DNA of 64,000 nucleotides from Macrolepiota albuminosa. Its lineage: Eukaryota > Basidiomycota > Agaricomycetes > Agaricales > Agaricaceae. The position numbers were made by a program, and so were the translations under genes. Of the stretch, positions 31,938 through 41,220 are shown in pieces. A model generated the notes under the pieces. The model had not been told where the DNA came from. It saw only the letters and a list, made by a program, of their open reading frames with translations, and made no database searches. Location of the stretch: contig JAMWFC010000067.1 in the NCBI GenBank assembly GCA_027475525.1, positions 667,742 to 731,741 of the forward strand. Direction: 5' to 3'. The stretch's first letter is position 1. Each line of letters opens with the position of its first letter.

Positions 31938-33357
31938 CTCTGGGGACACCCTGGAATACGTAAGACCCTCCAGCTTATCTCCCAGACTTACTTTTGGCCA
32001 GGGTTGAAGAAGGATGTGACCCGCACCCTGGAATACGTAAGACCCTCCAGCTTATCTCCCAGACTTACTTTTGGCCAGGGTTGAAGAAGGATGTGACCCG
32101 CTACATTCGATCATGCGAACCCTGCCTCCGGGCCAAGGTCCCCCAGCACTGACCATACGGACTCCTGAAACCCCTGCCAGTCGGACGACACCCCTGGTCC
32201 TCCATATCTCTGGACCACATCGTCAAACTCCCGGAATCTGAAGGGTTTGATGCCATTCTCGTTGTTGTGTGTAGGCTAACCAAACAGGGCATCTTCCTAC
32301 CCTGCCACACCACGGATACCGCCCCGGACTTCGCCCAGCTGTTCCTCGAGCACGTCTTCGCCAAACATGGTTCCTACCCTGCCACACCACGGATACCGCC
32401 CCGGACTTCGCCCAGCTGTTCCTCGAGCACGTCTTCGCCAAACATGGACTCCCAAACGACATCGTCTCTGACCGTGGCCCACTCTTCGTATCCAAGTTTT
32501 GGACTTCCCTGTGTAAGGCACTTGAAGTAAAGACTAACCTCTCTACCGCCTACCACCCCGAAACCGACGGCCAAACCAAAAGGGTCAACCAGTCTCTCGA
32601 GCAGTACCTCCGACTATACGTCAACTACTTGCAGGACGACTGGCGCGCCGAGCTCCCCCTGGCCGAGTTCACCTACAACAACACGCCGCACTCTGCCACC
32701 GGGGTATCACCCTTCTTTGCCAACAAGGGATACCACCCTTGACTGACGCTCTCGCTCCAGGACATCCCGTCGCACGCCGCCCACGAGGTCGCCCGGGATC
32801 TCCAGTCCCTTCACAAGTTCCTCCGGGAGGAGATCAACACTGCGAACCAGGCCTATGCAAAACACGCTGACCGGAAACGGGAAGACACCCCTGACTGGGC
32901 CCCCAGGACAAAGGTATGGTTAGATCGACGCCACCTCTGCACCCGCCGGCCCTCCCCAAAACTCGATCACAAGCGCCTCGGCCCGTTCAAAATATTGAGA
33001 AAGGTCTCATCCCATGCCTACAAGATTGAGCTTCCCGAGGGACTAAAAGGTCTGCACCCAGTATTCCACGTCCGCCTCCTGGAACGACACCTCCCGGACC
33101 CCTTCCCCGAACGACACCCCGAGCCCCCTCCCCCAGTTGAGGTCAAGGACGAGTACCACTATGAGGTTGAAGATATCCTTGACTCCCGGGATATTTGTGG
33201 ACGACCCCACTTCCTTGTACGGTGGAAGGGATACAGCCCAGAGGACGACACTTGGGAACCACGCCGAAACCTCGAAGGTGCCCTCGACAAACTCCGGGAC
33301 TTCCAGCAGCGGCACCCGGGAAACGACCTCCCCAGGCGCAGGACTCACAGACGGCAG
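31938..33357 (+). CDS. Element C integrase and chromodomain
   Basis: Integrase zinc domain ([20 protein letters not shown]), catalytic core ([48 protein letters not shown]), then the GPF module ([20 protein letters not shown]). It ends with a full chromodomain ([34 protein letters not shown]). Duplications at 31947-32100 and 32294-32447 break the frame artificially. Two TGA/TAG-type stops (after VPQH and after GYHP) may be real. The end is TAG at 33358. Confidence 0.85.
31947..32100. repeat. 77-bp tandem duplication 15
   Basis: 31947-32023 = 32024-32100; starts nine bases after the 100-N gap. Confidence 0.95.
32294..32447. repeat. 77-bp tandem duplication 16
   Basis: 32294-32370 = 32371-32447; breaks C integrase. 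Confidence 0.95.
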
Positions 33358-33360
33358 TAG

Positions 33361-33636
33361 TGGGCATAACCCCCACCTCTGGGCTCAGTAGGGATTCAAC
33401 TCCCATGTATATTTTCTCCCTTCCCCTTCTGGATCTTACTCTCTTTTAGTACCTTTTCATAGTAGTGTCCTGGAGTCTGGGCAAGATGTTCTTTCCAGTT
33501 TCTTTCGGTTTCTTTCGCCTCCTTACTCATACTTCTCGCTGATCTGAGACAACCAAGTATATACATTTTTTTTATAAGTACACTATACTACAGCTACGGG
33601 ACCACAAAACAAGCGACAGCAAGAAAACGGGGGCCC
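33361..33636. other. Spacer between convergent ends of pol and the antisense gene in element C
   Basis: Non-coding, T-rich, with AAGTATATACATTTTTTTTATAAG around 33555 and two GGGGCCCC blocks at 33631-33655. Confidence 0.5.
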
Positions 33637-35426
33637 CTAAAGCTGGGGCCCCGAACTACCCTCACCCTCCCCTCCTCTCGGCCAGCCCCAGAAATCTTCC
33701 CCCACCCCCTCTGAATCGTGTCCCCACCACACCTCCTCGGCCAGTTGGTCCCAGGATGGAAGCAGCTCACCCTTGTCCAGAACTCGCTCGAACCACGACC
33801 CTGGAGCCGGGACGTTCCTCCGGCAGTGCACGGTCACCAGCCTCCCCAACAAGTTCAGACCCCGCTCCACCCCGGGGTTCCCCGCCTCCAACTGTAGTCC
33901 CTCTTGCAGGGAGGCGAGCGCCGCGGCCACTCCGTCCAGGAGCTGATGATGCTCCTGAGCCCAGCCTGGAGATATCAGTACCGACCCAACCACGAGAAAA
34001 GGAGTACTCGCTGAGAGAGGCCATACGCCCAATTACCATATCCCGGCGCAGAACCTCGACCAACCCTGGGGGGTCTTGCCCAGGGAGCCCAACCCCCTGC
34101 TCCAGCCTGGCCCCCATGGCGTCCAGCCGGGCCTCGGCCTCCCCCCATGCCACCCTCGCCTCCCCCAACTTCTGGAGGGCCGCCTCACGATCCTCCTCCA
34201 GCCCCCGCCAGAGCGCCGCCTCCTCCCTCGCCCCCTCCTCACATTCCTCCCTCTCCCGGTCTGCCTGCTCCAAACATGCCTGCAGTTCCCTCACCTCGGC
34301 GCTCAATGGTTGCCCGAACAGCGAGGAGAATACCGCCGAGGAAACACGTGCTGGGGAGGCTGGGGATGGGGTCTGCACAGGCAGACGCACCCTCTTGGAG
34401 GGGCCCGGGGAGGGACTGGGCGACGCCCGCCGCTTCCCCTTGTCCAGGCGCCCCCCCTGCCCCTGGGTGCCGGACCGAGGAGCCTGGCACGTGATCAGCA
34501 CCACGGGCCAGCCCCGGCCCCCCACCCGGGCGACCCCCCAACCCCCTGACCCCCCGCTGGGCACCTCCCTCACCTCCCCCACCGGCTCCGCCACCCAATC
34601 CCGCTCCTCGACCCCCATCCTCTGGGTAACCTCCCTTAGCAGCCACCCCTGCTCCTGGGCGACACAACGCGCCCTCCACAGCGCCAACACGGAACAACAT
34701 TTGTGGTTGAGGCGGCAAGCCTCACACATGGCCATGTCCTGGCGGGACGAGGGGCCCGGAACTTCGAACAAGCAAAGCACCCCTCGACGAGCGCAGTGCA
34801 AGCACTGTACCAGAGTCAGCAAGAGGGATCAGAGGTAGGAAAACGACTCACCAGTCCGTTGTTCACGCACCAGGCGTGAGTAGGCAGACCCTGGAGCCTC
34901 TCCAGGGCCTCCACAAACAGATCCTGCGTCGTGCCCGCCCACGCAACACGTTGACTCTCCAGGACCTCTGACACAGTCCCTATCTCCATCCCGGAATGAC
35001 AAAAGCGGGGGGCAGGCAATCTAGGACGGGGAGGGGGCTGCTGACAGGGAGGGCGGACAGTCATGTGCAGGAAGGTTGGCGCAGGACGGCTGGAACCCGC
35101 CCTGGGAACAGACTCCGGGAGCCGGCTGGGACCCGCCTCCGGGGCAGTGGTGTTGTGTTGTTCTGAAAAAGGAAGGTCAGTAGCGACAAGCGAGCGGCCC
35201 GGCTGGGACCCGCCTCCGGGGCAGTGGTGTTGTGTTGTTCTGAAAAAGGAAGGTCAGTAGCGACAAGCGAGCGGCGCGGGAACCACTCACATTGTTGCAC
35301 AAGCGCCGCCACGCGCTTCCAGTCTTGGCGGGCTCGGTACCACACGTCCCGGGCTTCCCAGGCCATGAGGGGTGCGACCTCGTTGGTTTGCGGGGGCATC
35401 GGAGAATGTGTTGGCATACGCGACAT
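33637..35426 (-). CDS. Antisense accessory gene of element C: cysteine-cluster, coiled-coil protein
   Basis: Four-exon model on the strand opposite to pol: 35426-35291, 35239-34852, 34804-34027, 33965-33637. Introns of 51, 47 and 61 nt have GTGAGT, GTGAGT and GTATGG donors, CTGAC, CTGAC and CTGAT branch sites, and CAG acceptors. With one 77-bp copy (35124-35277) removed the exons sum to 1554 nt, exactly 518 codons. One defect is seen: the codon split by intron 1 reads TAA, a single C-to-T from CAA. The protein has CX2CX6CX15CX2CX5C (CLHCARRGVLC ... CEACRLNHKC), a Zn2Cys6-like cluster, then a basic KGKRRASPSP...PSKRVRLP nuclear-type signal. A strong coiled coil follows (ELQACLEQADREREECEEGA, EEDREAALQKLGEARVAWGE). 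Role unknown; a DNA- or chromatin-binding accessory factor is a guess. Confidence 0.65.
35124..35277. repeat. 77-bp tandem duplication 17
   Basis: 35124-35200 and 35201-35277; duplicates intron 1 acceptor and exon 2 start of the C antisense gene. Confidence 0.95.
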
Positions 35427-35554
35427 GTTTGAACTTGACGGTAAAAATTTTTTTCGATACGTGGCAAGTCAGGTGCCGGATCCCACGGTTGAGCCCCAGT
35501 CTGGACCACCAGCTATGCGTGCCTCGGAGGGTCTCGGCGCTGAGGGGGGGGTGA

Positions 35555-36314
35555 TGTCATGACCCCTCCCCTCCGGGCCCACCCCGGGACACCCCCGGAA
35601 CACCATTCGGGACCCTCCCTCCGACCCCACAGGACACGCCCCACCATCATGACCACCGAAACCGCCATCATGCGCATCAAGGACCGCCATCAGCCGCCAC
35701 CAACCCCGATCAACGATCGGATCACACGACTCGTGCCCGGCCATCACGCATCACGCATCACAACCCCCTCCATGCCAATTAATCGCGTGCCCCACACGCA
35801 CAATCCAGGTATACAGTCCCTGCCCGCTACTCAATGACTCCCGGACCCCATCCCAGACACCCTGGAACCCTGAGACCCGGTCCCGTAGTACTTATAGCGT
35901 AGTTCCCTGTTATATTCGCTAGTCTTGATATTACACTGCTTACACTGTTTTCACTTGGTTACTTGAATTGTTGTGTGCCCTCTATTTGACTGGTACGCAT
36001 TGACTGGCATGCTTGACTAGCACGCTTGGATAATCGCGTGCTCTAAGACTGGTATGCACTTCGCGACTTTAATTTACTAACTTGGTCTCGTCTTAGAATC
36101 TCCGGTTCATGACTCGACCCCCACCTGGATTCCCCAGCTACTCACCCCCCAAAACCCCCAGACCAAGTCCCCTCTCCTGGGAGTACCCCTGTCCACGTCT
36201 TGAACCCCGGAGTCCTAGCCCCAGAGTTCCAGACATCCAAGTATCTGTGGGTCAAGTCCGCATTGTAAAGGCAATTGCTTTCCCGGAAGGCCCCCGACTC
36301 AGCAGAACCTGACA
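35555..36314 (+). repeat. 3' LTR of element C
   Basis: Starts TGTCATGACCCC directly after the purine tract. It carries a 23-bp insertion relative to the 5' copy. The first roughly 330 bp differ at about 25 sites from the 5' copy, and the rest is almost identical. Confidence 0.75.
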
Positions 36315-36605
36315 TAATATCAAGACTCCCTCCTTACACCGTTCTTGATGGCTACGTATACTCACACCTACTACCCCACGGGCTACCAGACCGACCCCTA
36401 CAGGCACCCGGTACCCAATCATTACTCTGCACAGACCCCCCGCCCCGTCTATCCACCCCTCCCGTACGAACCTCAGTATCTCCACCACCACTGGGCCTCC
36501 GACCCATCCCTCTATGATCTGGGGCCCTCCGCCAGCTGGGCCTCTCTGCCCAACTTAGCCATAGCACGACCCATGGAGGTCCTCTCGTACCGGAGCATCC
36601 CCGGG
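36315..36605 (+). repeat. Second copy of the start of element C internal region
   Basis: Repeats the gag start seen at 27403-27657 (MATYTHTYYP...) and then breaks off into the chromodomain of element B. Confidence 0.8.
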
Positions 36606-36885
36606 GGTTCTGGTAAACAACCAAGAAGAGTATGAAGTGGAATAGATCCTAGACAGCTGACTCTTTAGGAATAAGCTTCAGTTCAAGGTCAAGTGGAAGG
36701 GCTATGGAATCGAGGACATCTCCTGGGAGCCACAAGAGAATGTCCATGCCCCTGCCTTGGTCCGGGAATTCTATCAACAGCATTCCAATGCTCCCCAGGC
36801 AATCAGAGGCCTCTATTCTCTTTCCAAGGTAGACCAGGCCATCCAGAACTACTTCTATCCAGCATGTCGAGACGCCGCACTCTAG
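36606..36885 (+). pseudogene. Element B chromodomain (pol C-terminus)
   Basis: After the junction with element C the frame reads EEYEVE-stop-ILDS-stop-LFRN, then FKVKWKGYGIEDISWEPQEN and VREFYQQHSNAPQ. This is a chromodomain core, presumed to direct integration to marked chromatin. Two in-frame stops are present. It ends at CRDAAL-stop just before the purine tract. Confidence 0.8.
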
Positions 36886-36896
36886 AGGGGGGGTGA

Positions 36897-37395
36897 TGTC
36901 AGGGGACTCCTCATTTCTTCCTTTTCTCACTCCTTATCTCTTCACTCTCCTTCCATTCATTCTCTTATTTCTTCTGACATTATTTCATTTTACTGTTTTT
37001 ATTCTTTCAACACTATCTGTTAGTACTACTCTCAGCCCTTGAGATGCTCTGGTTCTTTAGCCACCATTCAGACAAGTGTGGGCCTACTCAGCACCGCTTC
37101 CAGACCGCTTATATAAGCCAGAGTTTGCCAGAGTTTGCCCCTTATTTGTACAAGTGTTTGTGTAGGCAATTTTTGAGTTTTTAAGGTTTTGTTGTACTGT
37201 ACAGTTGTTTCCCATGCTTCAGAGGCCCCAGAAGCGTCCAACCTGGCATAGGGAATCCCTAGACTTGTTCTCTTTGGATCTCCCTCTGCCAGGTGAGTAG
37301 CTACCTTGATATTGTCAGTATATATTCTAATACACTTTGGATCTCCCTCTGCCAGCTGTGTGACTGAGCCACAGCCTCTAGAGGTCACCCTTACA
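36897..37395 (+). repeat. 3' LTR of element B
   Basis: 499 bp, preceded by the purine tract and followed by the CTTTG duplication. Confidence 0.95.
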
Positions 37396-37402
37396 CTTTG
37401 CA

Positions 37403-37730
37403 TGTCTAGCAACCTAATAATTAACATGTAAGTCAAGTCCTCAGCACATGTCAACAAACTATATTGGTAGATACCTAGTAATTAACATGTAAGTCAAGTC
37501 TAGGTATCTTTGGTCAGTATGTATGAATGTAGCTGGTGTAATCTAAGTGGACGTACCCTCAGCATGTGTCAACAAACTGAGGGTAGTGCGTATTGTAGAC
37601 AGTCATTATATGCAGGGTCAGGACAAAGCAGAGTGATAACAAAAAGGAGGTGATAGTACAAAGGGATAAAGCATCAGTGGCCGGTGGCTAGTTGTGGCTG
37701 TGGTACTTGTCACAGTATCACACTCCAACA
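37403..37730 (-). repeat. 5' LTR of copia element E
   Basis: 328 bp starting TGTCTAGCAAC and ending CACTCCAACA. It is separated from the rest of E by element B. It would look like a solo LTR unless the nest is recognised. Confidence 0.85.
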
Positions 37731-37882
37731 CAGATATCCAGGGGAGTCTCAACCAACATGAGGAGGAACACAAAGTACGCGAGTAGAGAATGAGTGAATT
37801 ACTTACACACTATCACTGATGATTCCAAAAGGCACTCATTGACTTTTATTGAATTTCAAAACATTACATTTGGTCCTGAGAT

Positions 37883-39393
37883 TTAAGAAGAGGAATTGTT
37901 AATTGTGGTTGACATTGCATTAGATGCAGCAGCATTAAAAACAAGGGCCGAGGGATGTGAAAAGGTTGGGTGGGTCAATGATCTCAAATAGCTGGGGTCA
38001 CGGAGGTTGAGCATGAGTCTGCTTATCATTATGCTTGCCACTCTACAGCCATTCATAGTGAGTAAAGTTAGCTTGTTCACTGGTAGCAGAGACATACACG
38101 TTGGCAAGAGTTGCTGTAGTACCTCGTTGGTAATCCTGGAAGGTCGGTCACCTTGATAGACTAGAGATATATGTATGACATATTTACAGGGAGAGACTAT
38201 GGAGATGTTGGTAAACAATGACAAGAAAAATCACAGAACATGAATGTACTGACATGAAATGTTATGACAGTCACGAGTACAATGATTGCAATAATTCTGC
38301 AATGATATATCAATATCTCATTTACAGAACCATCTGCATGAGCACTGGCCCAAAGTATATTGCGCCTAGGATAAAATATACTTTGAGTGTGAAAGGAAAG
38401 TATCCATACAGAAAGCATACCGTCACGTAGGAGAAGTCTGAATATAGATTTGCGAACCTGGTCACCCCGTCTCCACGACTTAAACACCGTCATACTGAAA
38501 ATCAACATGTCAAACATGAGCATTGCAATCCACGCATTGGCAACACCTGGCCATGACCATGGATTATTGTGGATCAGTCATACAATGATTCACATAAACA
38601 GTTGTAAAAAAAAACAAACCGTTTGCACTAGTATGGACTTCAATAAATTGATTTGAGTAATACTGTAGCACTACTCACGCGTGACGGTCTAGCGGTGGGG
38701 TACAACTTATATGTGGATCGATGACAATGGCACTGGTGTCATGCCCAACAAGTATGGTCCACTGACAAGACAATTGAGAAAATATAAACTTTATGATCAA
38801 ATTTCGCCTCAATACTTACTATCCCAAAAGTAACAGTCGCAACCGCACATGCACAGAGAAAAAAAAGCACTCGCAAGCTTCGGTCCCACAGTGCATATGT
38901 TCGTATTATGAAAAGTACTTGCGGGATAACACGTCGTCAATGATTGACTTGAAGATGGATGATAGACTCACTTCCGACAATGATTTGAATGGCCGATATG
39001 AAATATTGATGATAGGTAGCCAATAAAGTACATCTGGTGAAAAGGAACTTCAGCATATTTTTGGGTACAGCGATGGTGGACATCACGCCTTGGATGCTCA
39101 GTTGAGAATAGAAGCTATTACAAATTCGAATGGAAAGTACCTTGGTCCCAAGTGTCCAAAAGTCTCGAACAAATGCAGGAACATGGCCAAAAAGACTCAA
39201 ATAGCGATTGAGGTAAAAGAAGGCAGAGGCCCACGAGAGAGATCGCTTGGACCAAAATCGGTCAACTTCGGCAGGTAGGGTCAACGCATAATCGTAATAG
39301 AGTAGAGCTGCAAGCGTCTCTCTGGGAGTGAGTGGAGGTGAGGAACAGCACTACATACTGTATGAGACGAGATCGATGTAGTTGTTACTAATG
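37883..39393 (-). CDS. DUF6533-family membrane protein, copy 1
   Basis: Exon blocks on the minus strand: NYIDLVSY (39393-39359), YYDYALTLPAEVDRFW...FFYLNRYLSLFGHVPAF (from 39307), YHQYFISAIQIIVG (39033-38972), LFIIRTYALWDRSLRVLFF (about 38950-38860), WTILVGHDTSAIVIDPH (about 38765-38675), WIAMLMFDMLIFSMTVFKSW (about 38560-38450) and a C-terminal exon ending MISRLMLNLRDPSYLRS...NNSSS (to 37883). The LTLPAEVD...W...LNRY signature and the multi-helix topology match the basidiomycete DUF6533 group, integral membrane proteins of unknown function. The first coding exon and Met were not resolved. Most of the gene lies in the segmental duplication; only copy 1 keeps the native C-terminus. Confidence 0.65.
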
Positions 39394-41220
39394 CTGCAAA
39401 AGTAATCAGACAGCCATGGACAAAGCAGAGGGGTAATCATACACTTGAGAACGGTTAAATGCTGCGGCGTCTTCAAACATCGAGAGGTCTATTCGAACAA
39501 GCTCGTCGCTGTCAGTCCTATGGACAGCTTTAATGACTGGTATATATCTGGTGGCTTAGAATAACTCTTATGCATCTACAAAGTCATGATGTGGCGATCT
39601 GGCAGATCGTTGATTATATAGCCTTTGCAAAATGGTGTGAAACCAGGTTTTCAGACGACAAATTCACGAAGGTTGAACAAGTCTCGGTCTACACAACAGC
39701 ATATCCGAACCGTGACAGTTCATGAACCGATTATTATTAGGGTTGTATCACCAAGGTGCTCAGTACCTGTGATGTGTCATCTCCAATGCTTCTCCATCTG
39801 CCATCTTCATCGGAGACATCAGTCACTCAAAGGACAGCACTTTTGTGGACACTCCACAGATAGAGTTAACAGATGAGGATTTCTACGAATGTTGATGTCT
39901 GTCAAACTGTGTGGCGGCAAATCCAAGCAGCCGAGCATGCTCAAAACAACTAGAGAAGACCTCCTCGAAAGCCAGGATTTATTACAAAATTCATCAGTGT
40001 CCTTTGTTGCATCAATCATCAGTTTGTCACCACTTTGTTCTCAAATACTCTTCTAAGAGCTTGCTGTATCATTTATCTCTGTCTGCACACCCATAAACAC
40101 TGCCGCAATGGACTGTTGTTTATATATAGGTGATTACGAATTTCTTTTCCGTCAGGTGTTCTCCAAATATTACAAAAATTCTCGGTAGATCTTGCACTAA
40201 TTTATTGCTCCGATGTACACCAGAGGGGGTTATCATGCTTCATATGAAGCCATTCCTACTTCGGGCTGTCTTTCCAATGCCACTACTCCCTTGTACATCC
40301 CTTGGACATCACATGCAGGTATTTAGTTAGAGGACTTTACATGATTTACATCTTCGTTGATTTCTGATTCGAAGGCGCGAAATCAAAACAACGCGTGAAA
40401 AAACATGTGATATGCATGATATGATATGATAAGCACGTGTGCTAGGTCCCAGTTGGTTGCAACCGTTGTTCCAGGATACTCAATTATGGGATGTGTAATC
40501 CCTACTACGACGACTTATCACATTTGGACAGGACTTATCCTATATAGACATTGCCACGTCAAGTATAGGGATATTCTTTCTTTCCTTCCTTCCTCTTACT
40601 CGTACGTATGATCCGACTGCTACCTTATTCCAATATAGCCAGGTCTTGTTCTGTGGTGTGTCTGTGAAGTTATTCCGACACCGACGGCTTCTCGCGTGTC
40701 TACGGAGGTGCCTTTCGATTGAAATTAAATATGTAGCTGGAACCCCTGGCTGCTCGAGGTGAGTCGGGGTTGATGGTGTGACATGTACTTGGCACGATCG
40801 ACATAGATCGACGACACGCCTCTACTTCGCACGCCACCAACCACAGCACCACACCGGACAACAAAAATCTCAATTAGTCTCACCACGCACCAGGGTTACG
40901 CCTCGGACCCTAGAGTGGGCTGAAGTGCGATTTCAAATTCCCAACACTCGATGATTGTCGGCAGTTGCTGTATTTCTGAAGAATTTACAGCCAACTGCAA
41001 ACACTTTTTTTCGTCGTAAACGTACAGTTGGTGTGAAGTGGATGTGTCGGTACCGAGGCGCATCAGAAACTATGTGCGTGTAGGTCAACTTAACGTCATC
41101 GCATACCATTTTCGTCAGCCGGGCTTTCAAAAATGGACACATCTTTAATGGAGGTCCCCAAAAGATGTTGTGTTGGGACACAGCACAGCACTTTAGTAAG
41201 TTTTTGATTCTTTGGGGTGA
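37922..41220 (+). repeat. Segmental duplication, copy 1
   Basis: Direct repeat of 52178-55730, from AGATGCAGCAGCATTAAAA to GATTCTTTGGGGTGA. Copy 1 lacks two blocks of about 120 bp that copy 2 has (near 39660 and 39955). Outside the gene it holds its upstream region (39400-40129) and about 0.9 kb of non-coding DNA (40331-41220) with an inverted repeat GCAGTTGCTGTA / TACAGCCAACTGC around 40970-41000. Confidence 0.9.
40130..40330 (+). other. Small open frame with only silent differences between duplicate copies
   Basis: A 66-codon frame (ITNFFSVRCSPNITKILGR...) with identical translation in both copies (54632-54832). The two base differences seen by eye (TCT/TCC and GTT/GTG) are both synonymous. 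It begins with GTG right after TATATATAG, so it might be an exon rather than a complete ORF. Too little variation to prove coding. Confidence 0.25.

Larger units (their letters stand above)
26556..36605 (+). mobile_element. Chromodomain Ty3/gypsy element C inserted in element B
   Basis: LTR (26556 to about 27292), gag, second gag part with zinc knuckle, two protease domains, start of RT, 100-N gap, integrase, chromodomain, antisense accessory gene, purine tract (TGAGGGGGGGGTGA), LTR (35555 to about 36314), then a repeat of the first roughly 290 bp of the internal region (36315-36605). The extra piece after the second LTR suggests a tandem or recombined copy rather than a simple insertion. No target duplication was found, and B's RT-integrase segment is missing at the same place. 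Confidence 0.85.
23663..37395 (+). mobile_element. Ty3/gypsy element B, interrupted by element C
   Basis: Two 499-bp LTRs (TGTCAGGGGA...CCCTTACA) differ at about three positions, so the insertion is recent. CTTTG flanks both ends (23658-23662, 37396-37400), the target duplication inside copia E. Present are gag, protease and the beginning of pol on the left, and the chromodomain end plus polypurine tract (AGAGGGGGGGTGA) on the right. RT, RNase H and integrase are missing; the gap is occupied by element C. Confidence 0.9.
17592..37730 (-). mobile_element. Ty1/copia element E, split by nested elements B and C
   Basis: Minus-strand copia element. Its 5' LTR is at 37403-37730 and its 3' LTR at 17592-17911; both are TG...CA type apart from a mutated first base in the 3' copy. 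The internal order is gag, protease, integrase, RT, RNase H (integrase before RT defines copia). Element B (23663-37395) entered two bases inside the 5' LTR junction, in the primer-binding region, so E lost replication competence. The LTRs differ by roughly 10% by eye, mostly transitions. No target duplication is seen (ATATA left, CAGAT right). Confidence 0.85.

Noticed and set aside
33756..34838. 360-codon plus-strand ORF opposite the antisense gene
   Set aside because: It is low-complexity and has no splice or domain logic, whereas the minus-strand model has consistent introns, phases and a cysteine cluster.
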